Shown: positions 1 to 12,611 of the stretch, piece after piece | Numbering within the stretch: the first letter of the stretch is position 1 | How the letters are laid out: each line of letters starts with the position of its first letter | Assembly: GCA_964304625.1 (NCBI GenBank) | Contig: OZ199838.1 | Coordinates: forward strand, 11,098,001-11,162,000 | Origin: Kudoa neothunni | Lineage: Eukaryota; Cnidaria | Reading direction: 5' to 3' | Length of the DNA: 64,000 nucleotides | The notes under the pieces: generated by a model | What the model was told of the DNA's origin: nothing | What the model saw: the letters and a program-made list of their open reading frames with translations, nothing else | Databases searched by the model: none | Position numbers and translations under genes: made by a program

Positions 1-908
1 CCAACATTGGGAGCGTCTGGAATGTAATTCGGAGGCCGCCTAACAACTGCTAAACGTTGCTTCCTCCGCTTATACCTGGGACTGGACCTTTCGTAATGGG
101 AATTAGGATGTGGAGGAAAATTGTTTATAGTCGCAAAGTTTCCATTATTGTTACTGGGATGACGCGGGTGGGTTATGTAAGGTGGATGTTGGTTGGATAA
201 CGAATAACGAAAGTCTTTTGGTTTATTTTTTGAACCTTTGGGACGGCCAGGACGTTTTTTCAATACCGAAGTTTGTGGCGGATTGAAATTATGTTGCATA
301 TTAACCATTGAGGGGGGTTGATTCGAAACATCAACGTTGCTGACGACCCCGTTAAAACTAGTTACAGCAGCTGCAAGTGCCGCATTTTCATTTCGGTAAT
401 CATTGATCGCTAGGTCGTAACTAGGGTACTCCGGTAAACTGTAGCGTCTACTTTCTGAAGCACCAAGTTGTTTATGGATCGATGGAGGTGAGCCCAGATC
501 AGTTGGAATAGTACCGTTTTTGGTTTCCTGATTAGAGTTTGATTCAGTGTTGGTGATTGGTACCACTTCATTGGGTGTTTGATCAGCTGAAATATCGACT
601 ATTATTACAAATGAAAAATGCAAATACTTAGAGCAGAATCCTGAACGTAAGGTACTGAATTTTGTTGAGACGGGCTATCATCAACGGTCATTCTACTTGG
701 TTCCTCGGAAGCATGAAAATTATTTGCAACTAGATCAGTTCCAGAAGATGTAGGTGGACCCATAATAGTATCTATGAGATATTCAATAGAAAAAATTAAT
801 TACATCATTCTCTCAAACCTATTCATTATAGAAACTCACCTCGATTAACACTTATACTAGATTGATGATTATCGGTTGCAGGATGGGCCGATTCGTGAAT
901 GTTTGACA
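1..908 (-). CDS. AT-hook-type nuclear protein, partial (three exons seen, both ends open)
   Basis: I do not recognise the family. On the minus strand three open exons join in one frame: 908-840, 771-628 and 586 to the window edge. The introns are 68 nt (839-772) and 41 nt (627-587), both GT..AG. The protein is low-complexity, rich in Ser, Asn and Pro. In the last exon it carries a basic AT-hook-like stretch KKRPGRPKGSKNKPK (about positions 275-230), with further basic patches such as RYKRRKQR (about 80-55). AT-hooks bind the minor groove of AT-rich DNA, so a nuclear, chromatin-associated role is inferred from that motif alone. The 3' end runs off the left edge; the start lies upstream of 908, possibly in the open stretch 2030-1704. 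The absence of stops over more than 580 nt of AT-rich sequence, and clean splice joins that keep frame, support a real host gene. Confidence 0.65.
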
Positions 909-1703
909 CTATAAAATGTCGATCACATACACAGATACACAAAAACAGTTGTCAGTCAATTAAATTAATGCCCAATCCGTAATCACCGCAATACCCACCA
1001 TCAAACAACCCAATCAAATAATCAACTACTTGTTTCTAACACTCAAAATAATAAATTCAGTGATATAACTATCTTGCAATGGATCACAACAACGAGTAAT
1101 GACGTATAAATATATATAAGGATTAAATAAATAATAGTTTTTAAAGCGCATTAACAATTATTCGTAGAAAAGCTTATATAACAACATAACAAAATGATTT
1201 CCTATGCAAACATAGGATAGGATTTGATATGTAAAAATTAGGTGATACAACATGCAATGTAGCTGATGGAGGTTTTTCATGCATCAATCACCACCCACCT
1301 TTTTTATATTAGGAAATATTATACAACACAACAGAATATTATATTATCATTCATTATTGCTTAGACACGGTTACTGAGCATGAAGAAGAATTACCACATA
1401 AATAAACTCTCAAGTTGACAGAAAAAATAAACAATCAACCCACTACCTCTAAACTATCTCAACCAACACCCGACTATTCTAACTATTCAGCCACACTCAG
1501 CCAAACAACAATATACTCTAGATATTCGTTGATATCAGTAATATTATTCTATGTTATTATTATCTTAATACCATTAATAGATCATCTGATTGCAATAGAG
1601 ATTATATTTAAATCTCATTCATGTATCATTAAGTAGAGTGTTATCAACGTAAATGAAACCATATTAGAATGGCGATGATAGCTACTACACACTATCATAT
1701 CAA

Positions 1704-2030
1704 CTAACTCTTAGATGAGAGAATATGTGTTTTAGCTGGGATTTCCGGATAAATAATTATTCTACAATACCACCCACTAGTAAACGAATCGAATAGATAA
1801 TTCGAAATACTTGCTGGTGGTGATTGGCAATAAGGTGTTAGGAAATTACTTCTAATGTAGGATTGTTGTTCTAATGATGAAACAATGGAACAACTCGCAT
1901 TTTGATTTGGTGAGATTGAATCGTCATTGGGAGATACTTCTTCATTGTCAACGTTCAAATTTCTAAAATTTCTAGGCATTTTCATGTCTAAATTGAGAAT
2001 TTTATTGAGGACTGATTGCACATCTACCTT
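1704..2030 (-). CDS. possible upstream exon of the AT-hook gene
   Basis: An open minus-strand stretch rich in Ser, Asn and Gln, with no stop over about 320 nt and similar in composition to the exons at 908-1. It starts with a basic IKRKVDVQ peptide just after an AAG that could serve as a splice acceptor; internal ATGs occur near 1990. I could not find a donor that joins it in frame to the exon at 908, so at least one exon between would be needed, or the stretch is chance. It might be the first coding exon of the same gene. Confidence 0.3.
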   Translation of the reverse strand, partial: KVDVQSVLNKILNLDMKMPRNFRNLNVDNEEVSPNDDSISPNQNASCSIVSSLEQQSYIRSNFLTPYCQSPPASISNYLFDSFTSGWYCRIIIYPEIPAKTHILSSKS

Positions 2031-2039
2031 ACGCTTAAT

Positions 2040-5000
2040 TCAATAACAATATTATTATTATTACTAATTATTGTGATTGTTATTGTTAAAAAAATAGAGC
2101 CTTTTTTTTATATGTCATTGTTTCAATTGTATTATTAATTAATTTTAATAAAATATTTCTTAATATATTCAGTCAACAATAACAACAATAATAATAACAG
2201 TTTCAACAATAACAACAATAGTAATAATAAAGTGCTTTTGTTTTTAAAATGGTTACTATCTGTGCTGTTCTGAGAAATCGTTTTACTTTAGATTCGAGTT
2301 TTGATGCTGACTTGTTAGCTTTTCTACTCAACGCAGCTACTATCCAGCAGATTACTATTAGCAGCAATTGATGGATGTTGACGACACGGCAGGAAAAACA
2401 AGGGCGTTTTGTGTTTGTTTCCGCAGTTAAAACACGCCCAATTTAATTCCACGTTAGACACCTATCAAAGTGAGGTTAATTCGTATAAATAGACCTATTT
2501 TATTATGCTAGCTATAATTTAATTTTAAGCGTAATTATGAACCAGCCTGTCGTTTGGCTTCAGTACAGCTAAAATACGAACACTTGATCAGCTACTCTAT
2601 CCGATTTAATAAGCGGAAAGTTGTTGAAAAAAAATTCCGAAATTATTTTGATTTTGAAAAAATCAAAATAACTAACCATTAAATTATGGATTTTAAATTT
2701 TTTAATTCCCTAAAATGTCGTCATGTTTATCATTTACTCAATAGCCCATAATTGATATAATTCTCCAACCACGGAAATAAATGTAGTTTCTGAATTCATA
2801 GTAAATTTTGAAAAAGTTGGCTTTCATTTTTAAAATCTAACCTATCGTACAATACCATGTATTTGTTTGTCACCCAATTAAAGCTGGATTATTACGTTAA
2901 TTCATTCGCCCAAGTTCATCTGAATTTTGACCGAAACTGGCTCTATCCATTTATTTGGAAACCAATTCTAAAATGGTTCTTATTTATTGTTTCTAGGATA
3001 GTAAAGTTATTCAGAAATCAGATTAGCGGGGTAATCACATTAACGACGTCCCACCCATTCATTTCCCACCCATTCATCTTGTTCCCTTATTCATTGAATT
3101 TCATTATATCGTTAGTGAACTATCCGTTCATTTGCCAACTATTGATTGGATGGGATATTATTTATCCATAATTGATAAGGGATTAATTTGAGTTCCGAAT
3201 TCATAGATAGACCCTCTCGTCGTATAGCAACACTTGATACATTTACTTGACCCTTGACTGTTCATTCATTTTTTTTCTCTTATAAAAATATAATACCAAT
3301 ACAGCAAACTGGATGTAATAAATAAAATATTTTGTCTCGGTGATCAGATCTATTGGAGTTCATTATTATGCGAAAATGCTGAAATTATGTTTCACTTGTA
3401 AGATTCCCAGATCTGTATGAACACAATAAAATTGTCAGTCCTAATAAAGCACTTCTAGTTTAATATATAAAAATTTTAATTGTTTAGCCAAACAATTTTT
3501 TAGGTTGAGGATTAACTGATTTAATTGTGTAATAATAAACAACAACCCAAAAATTGCTTTCGAGTATTTAGTAAATAATTAACATTGTGAACTATTTGGA
3601 TCATTCGCATGCAGATATTCGCGAGAATATTTTAAATCATATTAAATGGGCGTTTTCTGCTATTTTTGTTACAGTTGATTTTTTATACTTTTTAAAACAG
3701 TATCTTATTCATTTCTCTGATTGCGCATGCACGCAGATCAGTTAAGGTACTTTTCTATCTGCATGCATATCAAGCATTTCTTACCCTGAATTTCCAATCG
3801 GAATTTATTTTAAATAATGATTCAAGTTAAAAATTAGTATGAACAAAAAACATTCTTAAAATAAATATAAACAGTTGATATTAATAATTATTGAACTATA
3901 TTCTGATTGAACATAACAGAAATAATCTCTAGATTTAATTAATTAGTCATTTTGAATAGGGAAAAAAAACCATTAAAAATTTGGGTGTAATTTAATAAAT
4001 GTATTGGAGAATTTTTATTTTTAAATTAAATGTGCTAATTTTAAAATCAGATAAGTACTGAATATCAAAAGTTAATAATGTTTGTCACGAATTTTTTAAT
4101 GGAGATTTCAAATCAGTTTTCAACATCAAACAAAAAATAATTAATTTTTTGTTATATTTAATATTGATACAACTATTGTAATAAATAGACTGAATGTTAG
4201 ATAATTATTTTGTTTGGCTTCATAATCTGTGAAGTATTTATGCGACTAATTACATCAATAATAATATCCAGGAGTGCAATGTTTGAACTGTAATTAACTA
4301 CTTTTTGGTTCATAAATAATTAAATCCGGTCTATGCTGAAAAAATAAAATTATACATCAACTGAAAACAATAATTTCTAAGTTTCAACGTTGCGCGCGCT
4401 TGTTTGGATATTATTAGGGCTGAAGAGTATTTGTGTCGATAACCATTATTTTCGTCTTATTTATTCACAATTAGACAAAACATTAACTCTCTAGCGTACG
4501 AGTAAAAAGCAATGCTGGTATGTCACGTGTGTGAGCAAGTTCGAACATAAGTTCAATTATAAAACCCCTTTTAAGGCTTTTAAATGTAGCTTCAATATTA
4601 ATAATTTTTCTTGTTAAAAATTCCTCACTTGAATTATTGAAAACATAAGATTAAGAGAGGTTTGCCTCATTTAATATTGCCACATTGGCTGAAGGTGCAG
4701 ATTAGACGTATTGTTATATGGATTATATTCCTAGAATAGGCAAATGCGCATTTATTCCATAAGATTAAGTTGGAGTGAGTCACCACATTAATATTTGTAT
4801 TTGTTCTTTAATTGCAAGAATATACAAATATCAAGACTGAATATGTTCATCAGCTCAATTTTGAAAACTAAAGCGTGCCAAAATTATATTATAGGCGCCA
4901 AATATGTAACGTATACAAAAATTATTGGTGCTTACTTTTCACTGACACTTTTAATTGAAAATTATTGAATATATTTTTTTGTAAATTTAAGATAAATGCA

Positions 5001-5680
5001 TAGTTTTAATAGAATTCATTGCATCTGGGGAGCAATTTGCCAATTTTTAATACAAAGTAGCTGTAACTACATGATTCTAAACTATTCCCCATATTCGATT
5101 AAAATAATGTTTTGGGATTAATAATGATACCATTTTACAGGCTAATTATATCGTTTTAAATAAGCGATTCCCAATCTTTTCAACTTAATAAAGTCAATAG
5201 AGCCATTATGAAATCTTCCTCGAACCTATCCTCTTTATAACAATAACTTTTTAGACCCATGTTTTAAAATAATAAATCCATTAAATCCAAATATAAATAA
5301 TAAATTTTAATACATAAACGGATAAATTATTGATGTGTATTAACAAGTGTACATGTAAAATTAATTTTATATTTACATATATTATGAAATTTTTCAAATT
5401 TTTTATGGAGAAAAAATTTATTAATTTGAAAGCTAAAGAAATCACTTATTTTAATTATATTTATATCACGAAAAACAAACATTTCCAAATAATAATATAA
5501 TTGATTCGACAGAATCAGTCAGCTATAAAGAATATTTTAATTTTAATGAAAAAAATAATTGCTTTATGAAAAGGCGATAATTATAGATGGCTGAAAAATT
5601 ATAGATAACTCACGGAGTGCCTCTATAATTTATATCCGAAAAATCGTTTATCGAATTTTTGTTTGTTTCTTTTTTCTTGT
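2040..5680. other. AT-rich intergenic sequence, no gene seen
   Basis: About 3.6 kb of very AT-rich sequence. Short ORFs such as 2857-3171 (+) have neither recognisable domains nor splice context. Near 2040-2225 there are runs of imperfect AAT/ATT and AAC repeats. No transposon ends or RNA genes were recognised. Confidence 0.6.
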
Positions 5681-5689
5681 TTACAAGAT

Positions 5690-6155
5690 CAAACCCCTGG
5701 CACAACTTGTTAGGCCTTCCCCATTTTACGCTTTAGGTACCGCAGCGTCATATTAAGGCAACTTACGTTTATGCGGTAATGTGGGATTTTAACCCACTAA
5801 ACATCCTCGGTTTCGGAGCAACCACCACCCCAACCATACCCTGAACTAACTCAGAATTAGTCTGGGAAAGTCGTCTGAATGTGGGAATTGGCTCTACGGA
5901 AACCCCTTATTGGGTTGTATTTCGTTCCTGTACACCGGCGTTCATGGTTTATGAGCACCCGAAATCTACCCTTCCGCCAGGGTCCCCTCTCAACTGCAAG
6001 TCAGACCACAATAAATCGTAGATCTTTGTGATAACTACAGCCTCCCTAATTATTTTTGGATTAGGAGTACGGGAACGCCCGGACCAGGCTTCGAATTTAC
6101 AACCTCAAGGTATGCGATCTCGATCTAACACCATTATGCCATATTGTCCAGGCTT
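5690..6155 (-). repeat. SINE-like repeat with a decayed tRNA-like head
   Basis: A block of about 460 bp clearly more GC-rich than its surroundings. Read on the minus strand it begins with a tRNA-like head: TGGCATAATGGT (around 6140) resembles a box A, and AAATTCGAAGCCTGG (around 6095) resembles a box B, about the right distance apart, with weak acceptor-like pairing. A long tRNA-unrelated body follows and ends in an A-rich tail near 5660-5690. This is the plan of a tRNA-derived SINE. Only one copy is in the window, so the family call rests on structure. Confidence 0.45.
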
Positions 6156-6199
6156 TATTGAATTTCTGTTATCCGAAAATCCCTCAAAGATATATTCTT

Positions 6200-7200
6200 T
6201 ATATTTAATTTAATGACTTACCAACGGTTACCATGTTTCATAATGGAACTTTTACTTACGATCTCATTGCAAATAACAATATCGAATTTATATACAGTAT
6301 TTTATTGATTTTTCCCAATCCCTTAAAGACCAGAGAAAGGTTACTGAAAATACATCAATATCAGTAGGTCTTGCAATTATCGACATATACATTTGTTAAA
6401 TTTTGTGATTTAAATCAAGGAATATTTGTAAAGAAAATTCTAGTTGTTTCACAAAAATAGGATTAAATAAAATATTGTTTATCCATACCTACACACTCAT
6501 TAACCTCTTGACCCCCAAATTAATTTCCGTGACTGAAAAATTTGTTGGCCCGTTATGTTTAATTTTAAATAATTTTGTATATAATATCCAAAAACTTGTG
6601 CACTAATTTAAAAATTTTAATATTTACACAGTTCTACTTGGCAACAGTGGGACTCAAAAGTTAAGGGACTTTCAGCAAGAAAAGAGGTAATATTAACAAT
6701 CATATATATATATATATATATTGGATCTTGTTGGAGTTAAACAGGTAGGATAGGAAGAGTACGTAGAAAAAATATGTCATAATGGGTGGAATCAAAAAAA
6801 ATAAATCAACATAAAATTTCGTTTGTATAATTTTGATAGAGTTAATTTCTTAACGGCGAAAGGAGTAAACATTAATTGGTTTTTTATAAACCAATTAAGA
6901 AGCAAAGATAAATTAAATAATAAATTTTCAAATATCAGTGATACAAAGTGCATATCCGGTGTTTTGAAAAACTAGTTCATTACTCAAACGTTAAAAGTCT
7001 TCTGTATAGAAATCGGATGGAGGATATTCCCTTTTGAGCAGAGGATAATGTTCACCACGCTTGAGTTGTTGGAAATCAATAAAATCCTATTCAAAAATGG
7101 ATACACAACAATTGGAAATTCATGTTTACTCCAAGAAATCCTTTAACATTGTAGTAATTGCAGGGATTATCCTATTAGTTCGTAACATGTTAAAATGAAA
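6200..7200. other. intergenic sequence with a TA microsatellite
   Basis: About 1 kb without a recognisable gene. A (TA)n run occupies about 6702-6721. The rest is AT-rich sequence with no supported coding or element signal. Confidence 0.6.
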
Positions 7201-7218
7201 ATAACTGAGAGGGGCGTA

Positions 7219-8014
7219 TTACGGCGGAATAGTATTGAGGCATAAGAATATCAAAAAATGCGCAGCATTCACTAATTTGAAATGATTTATTGGAAAGAAA
7301 TCAATCCTATACTCTTTGGCGGTAATATTATGAAAGTTATTCGAGTCTGGAGTTAATACGCAACAGTCGTCATCCATGGTAACTTTGTTGCATCCGTGAA
7401 ATTCAGTCAATACATTGTAATTCTCATTGATATCTTCAGAATTATCAGCACTTCCAGAATTCTTTCTCAGATTTTCCCTTAAAACGGGTAAATAATAGAA
7501 GAGTTGGGGTCAAAAAAGTACGTGGTGTTCACCGCAGAAAAACTGCTAACATAGCAACTTCCATACAAAACTTTTCTATAGAATAACAACAGAATAAATT
7601 TGTTTTTCAAAATCACGCAGTCTACATAAAACCATGCATGTGGGGATGGTCATGCAGAGGAATCCTTAAACCCTTATGAACAACAAATATTCCAATTGAA
7701 ATATCTGAATCTTCATGAATGGAATGATAATTGACTATCATCGAATTTCTTGCATTGTTTCGGCATATACATGTGTTGCTTTTGAAAAAATCTGTCTTTT
7801 TTATCGAATTCGTCTACGTTAATCAAACAATGTAAGACCATTAGTAAGATTTTTATAAAAGAGTGATTATTTGACCAAATATTTTTATCCAAATCAATCA
7901 AATGGCATAATTATTACCAGTTTTTTCAACGATTCAAAATTTTCTGAATTTTTGTTCTTTGAGAATGACTGGCATTTTTCAAGAATTTCCCTAACCAACG
8001 TTTTATTGAAATTC
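7219..8014 (-). CDS. possible small multi-exon host gene, unrecognised
   Basis: Three minus-strand open pieces lie close together. The first runs from an ATG near 8014 to about 7920 (starting MNFNKTLVREILEKCQSF) and is followed by a possible GT at its end. The second is about 7901-7713, with an LMVLHCLINVDEF stretch. The third is about 7477-7219; it starts after an acceptor-like AAG and ends at a TAA after VNAAHFLIFLCLNTIPP. The composition looks coding (Lys/Glu rich, then a hydrophobic tail) and short introns like those elsewhere here could link the pieces, but I could not fix the donor of the second exon. No family recognised. It could equally be chance ORFs. Confidence 0.3.
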
Positions 8015-8019
8015 ATGCT

Positions 8020-8710
8020 CACCTAAAAGTATGTTGTTTGTTACATTACATCAAATGAAAATAGCCATAAAACTATATTTTTTAATACATCAATAAGATT
8101 TAGAGAGACGATCACATAATTATTAATGTTTTTGATCACATTTTCACCTCTCAACTAGGCTAGATTATCACACATTTATTCGCTCCAAAAAAATATTTAA
8201 TAAGTTATTTCCTTTAGATATTATCAGAATAATTTGTTAAATTGTAAAACCAACATAATCTTACCAAGCGTAAATAAATAATAATCTGTGCTTAAAAAAT
8301 ATTTGATAAAATAAAAACAAAGATCCCTTGGACGAGTATAAATTTAATGCGAACATAAACCCTTCAAAATGTTCAAAAATATTTTACAATTGTGTTTTTA
8401 AAAACTCTTAATTGATTATTAAACGACAAAGGGGTAGAAATATCGTTGAAAATTATTAATCAACACATCCACTTAAATAACTGACTAGCCCATAGGGACA
8501 TATTGTTTATTCATAGCTTGGAGATTTAAAGGAGGACCCATATTAAAATTTCTACCCAGAAATTATAAAAAAATACTCGCACCAGTGACCACGTTCGCAC
8601 TTCCCAAAGCTCCGAACTAATAGCTTCCTGGGAGGATTAGATGTAATCGTACTTTTAAATTTGTGCAAGGATATTTATTCATCCCTTTGCGGCCGATTAT
8701 ATAGATGTAA
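8020..8710. other. intergenic sequence left of the duplicated block
   Basis: AT-rich sequence with a slightly GC-richer patch around 8570-8640. No gene or element recognised. The duplicated block begins at about 8711. Confidence 0.5.
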
Positions 8711-9384
8711 TGTAATCAAATAAATGCATTCGATTATTCAACTCACTGAAGCTCTTAACTGTCCTAATGTTGATCAATGGGATATTAGAATCAATTTTAT
8801 TGAATGATTCAAGGTTGCGATGAAGTCATCTTAATTTTTGTAGAGTATATAACAATTTTTTGTTCAATTTAAATAAAGCTATCTCTACTACATGTTACAT
8901 ACAAACAAATCCGGCTTAATTATCGTGTTGGACGGAATTCTGGATGGTCTCGGGATCGTCAATCAGGTACGTTCCGCCCAAATTACCGGGGTTTACTCCC
9001 TATTTCGGAAAGTTAATTTTCAAATTCGTAAACGTGGACAGGCTAAACTGCAGTTTGAGACGATTGTCGGAAAGACTCGCACACAATAAAATAAAATATG
9101 TGAAATACACTATTAACGGAGATATAATTCATTAATTGTTAAAATATATTTCATATATGATAATTTTAGATAATTACATTTGGAATACGTTTGTTACGTC
9201 TTTCAAAAATTTACATGATTTTTATCTACATATATCACGTATTAGGGCATTATCTTTGTTAATGTTAACTATCATACTAATTTATTTTATGAAGTGATTT
9301 ATTGTTATAATATAGTCAAACGTTGTGGTATTTCAAAAATAGTTACGTAAAATAACATATATAAACTATAATTTTGTGAGACTA

Positions 9385-9600
9385 GTGGGTAACCAGATTG
9401 GCGTAGGCGGGCGCGGCGTGAGAATGACAGGCTGGCGCTTAACTAGGTTTAACTAGGTAAACGAGCTCGAATCCTGCATCGTGATAATGCGTGAGCGCAA
9501 CGAATCGTCCCGCGGAAAGAGTCGATGCAATGCGCAACTAATTGCGCGAGTTTCTATTTAATACACATTTAAGGTTTGCGCACGGAGGTACCGTCGATTC
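9385..9600 (+). repeat. GC-rich SINE-like repeat (tRNA-like boxes), block copy 1
   Basis: A GC-rich patch of about 200 bp in AT-rich surroundings. TGGCGTAGGCGG near 9398 resembles a tRNA box A, and GAGCTCGAATCCTGC near 9462-9476 resembles a box B. The spacing and the remainder are consistent with a tRNA-derived SINE head followed by a short body. It ends just before the hAT terminus and is repeated in the second block copy at about 26288-26500. Confidence 0.35.
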
Positions 9601-9611
9601 TAATAGGCCGG

Positions 9612-12472
9612 GGCGTGGGTGGGCAAACCTTATTTGGTCCGCGGGCCGCACCCATAAAAACAGCTTTTTGTACTGATAAAAGATAGAAAATGTTCTAAAA
9701 CTCATTCTTTATCGATTACGTATGTTTTCGTTGATTAAAATAAATTTAAATTTTATTTTCCTAAATATTTTTACTTATTACAACCCTAAGTATTACTTAC
9801 ACAGGAAGAAACTTCCAAATCGTTTGAACTTTTAAATTAGTCCTTAATTCGAAAATTTGAAATAATTCGTCTTCTTAAAAACAACATAAAGTATTCTAAT
9901 TATAAAATTTTCCATAATAGTTTAATTTAATAAGGAAATTTTTCATTCGCGAGAACATAAAACCAAACATCGTAAAAACATAATACTAAATAAAAGGAAC
10001 TAATGGGATTTGTGGAATTGACAGTTATTATTAATAATTTTTTCAAAATCAGGTTTTAATAAGTTTGTGCTTATTCTGAAAATCGAGGGTAGATTGGAGT
10101 CTGTCATTATCGTTCTATTTTGAGACTTGTTTGTTTTCATTACAGAGAACGTTTGCTCACATGTGTACATTGGTGCAATAATAACAAATATTCTTTTAAC
10201 AAACCTCAAATTAGGGAACGTATCATTGCTGAGAGCGGAGTGAAAGCTAATAAAATTTTTTGTTTCGGACATTTTTTTAGGGAAATGTCGACTTGCAGGA
10301 CTATTAATTCTAACTGCAATCCTTCTGGGGATGTTTCAATATCACACGTAACAAGAGAACAGAGAAAAGTAGTTATCTTCGATTAACCTAAAGTCGGAAA
10401 ATCTTCTAGCGAATTCTTGTTTTAACCCTATTAGCTGGGAACTATAGTTATCACATAATGTTTTTAGGGGATTTTGAAGTTTCAATGTTGGAAAATAGTT
10501 GAAGTTTTATTTGGAAGCATTTCACTTCCAAATATAACTCGTGAGCAAATAAGCGTTTTCCTTGTAATTTTGAATTCAAGTCATTCATCTTTTCCATTAT
10601 AGCTACAACGAATGCGATATCATATAACCATGCATAATTTTTGATTTTATCAATAAAATCGCAACTAGTATCCGTTATGTTTAAAAAGAAGAAAATTTCG
10701 GTTTCAGGGCCCATACTTAACCATCGTACATTCGTGTAATAGAGTATATCGGTAAAACCAGATTCAATGTCCTCTAAATAGCTCCTAAATTGCCTATGCA
10801 GAAGAGCGCTTGATCTTATCACATCAACAACACATTACAGGGTCCAAAACATGCTTGAAGTTCAATGAATATTTACAGAAGCTTTCATGGTGTATAATAC
10901 AATGAAATGAAAAAATTTTGTGTGATGGGGGAATCTTCACTGATTTTATCATTCATCAGTTTTATTAGCCCAGAGTGTTTTCCCACGAGTGGAGGCGCTC
11001 CATCAGTAGTGACACTGGTGATTTTGTCCAAGCTTAAACCAGAATTGTTCCAACTATCCATAACGCTATCACACAAATCTTATCCAGTTGTGGTATTCTT
11101 CAAGGATTCAAGTGGTAAGAGCTCCTCGATAATTTAGAAATTATGGTCAATTCCTTTTACAAAAATGAATAATTGAGCGGTATCGGTAACATCCTCACTT
11201 TCTTCCAAAGCAATAGAATAATACTCAAAGTTGGCAGCTTTTTCGAACAAAATTTCTTGTACGTATTGAGAAATATTTTCAATTCGTCGAACAATTTTTC
11301 TTCAAGATGACCTCGGGGCACACAACGTTAACAGCATCCATAAAACACTCTTCAATAAACTCCCCATCCGATAATGCCTTGTTATGTTTTGCAAATTTGT
11401 GAGAAAATATAAAGCTAATCATCGTTGCATCTCTTATTATGGATGTTGCTTTTCCAAATGAATTTTGCTGTCGTTTTAAATTTCGTATCATATCAGATGC
11501 CTTCTTTTTCAATTTTTCCTGTGACAAATTGGATCCAAACTTGGAATGTTTGGTTTGATAATGGTGTTTCAAGTTGTATTCTTTCTACACAGCGATTGTA
11601 TCACGGCAAATCAAACATATTGCCTTATTATTGATGATGGTAAAAAAGTACTTTCTAGTCCACTTGTTATTGAAACCTCGACATTCGTCTTCAATTTTTC
11701 TTTTTTTAGATAGATTAAAACTAGCCATCTCAACAAACTTCGTATACTAAAGGAAATTCAGGAAAAAGTATAAAGGGGTAACCGCTATTTATAACGTCGT
11801 TTTTCGTCATATTTTTCACTTTTTGTCGAGAGTGGTATGTTTTGTTAGTTTACATCATTTAATTATGATACAAAAATTTATCTCTGTGTATACAAAATCC
11901 GAAATAATTTGAATAGAAACAGCTCAACGATCAGTAGCTCCATGAATACCGGTTAAATGAAGTCTACATTACGATATTAAAAGTTGGAAGAAAATTATTT
12001 ATAAAGAGCCTATTATATCACAATTAATCAGTTCCTGAAGACAGATAAGGAGAGAATTTCAAATTTTTACGACCGATGTTATCTATCAGATATTCGAGAT
12101 CATTTTTAATATATATATAGTCCTTTTTTCGATGATCCCTTTATAGTTCAAACGTAATAGTTAATATTTAGAAATTTGATTATGATATGTAACGATTTTT
12201 AATGAAATTGTTGCTAATTTTTAAACTATATTATCTCTTAGAACTATTGTTTGTAGCAATATTAGAATTTTAATATTAAATTCAGTTAGGCATGACGTTT
12301 GTGATGAATTATTTTAAAACTATTAAATACAACGTATATTAAAGTTCTATGAACTACAATAAGCATTTTAATTATAAAAATTAGATATATAAATTTAAAT
12401 TTATTAGAACTAAAAAAGATTTTTGGCGACTGATATTGGAGCTTATCGGGGGCCGCAGTTTGCCCACCCCAG
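9612..12472 (-). mobile_element. hAT element, defective, block copy 1
   Basis: The ends are imperfect inverted repeats of a common hAT type: GTGGGTGGGCAAACC followed by TGGTCCGCGGGCCGC on the left, and GCAGTTTGCCCACCCCAG (the inverse) on the right at 12455-12472. Between them lies a minus-strand transposase pseudogene. I could not identify an 8-bp target duplication with confidence. The partner copy is at 26515-29377. Confidence 0.75.
10000..11728 (-). pseudogene. hAT transposase pseudogene (BED finger to HATC domain), copy 1
   Basis: Read on the minus strand from an ATG at 11728. It starts MASFNLSKKRKIEDECRGFN, followed by a BED-type finger (C..C around 11610, then HHYQTKH). It continues through a DGAPPLVGKHSGL motif typical of this hAT group, with an NVRWLS motif further on. 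It ends with a HATC dimerisation region (CEQTFSVMKTNKS) near 10140. A TAG interrupts the finger at about 11585 and several frameshifts follow, so it cannot make a full transposase. The same TAG is present in the second block copy, so the gene was dead before the duplication. The group resembles the GTF2IRD2/EPM2AIP1-like hAT proteins. Confidence 0.8.
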
Positions 12473-12611
12473 ATATAGTAGATAAAGGATAACGAAACTT
12501 TATTGATTAACTCGTATATTGTTTAAAAAACATTTTTATTGTTTTTAAATCAATTAATTATCTAGATAATTATATTGAATCTAAAATATTCACCCTTATT
12601 TACGTATTTAA

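Noticed and set aside
1415-1636. Plus-strand ORF of 73 codons
   Set aside because: Low-complexity start and hydrophobic end with no splice context or recognisable motif, opposite the AT-hook gene's likely intron. Treated as chance.
2857-3171. Plus-strand ORF of 104 codons rich in Phe, Ile and Tyr
   Set aside because: The composition is what AT-rich non-coding sequence gives, with an internal repeat (HPFISHPFI). No motif or supporting neighbour.
8892-9135. Two overlapping plus-strand ORFs repeated at 25794-26037
   Set aside because: Identical in both block copies only because the block was duplicated. One contains an AG-GTACGT donor-like site, but no partner exon or family match was found. 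Kept out as unsupported, although a small host exon is possible.
10120-10386. Plus-strand ORFs opposite the hAT pseudogenes (also 27023-27289, 11425-11634, 28332-28544)
   Set aside because: Shadows of the minus-strand transposase pseudogenes.
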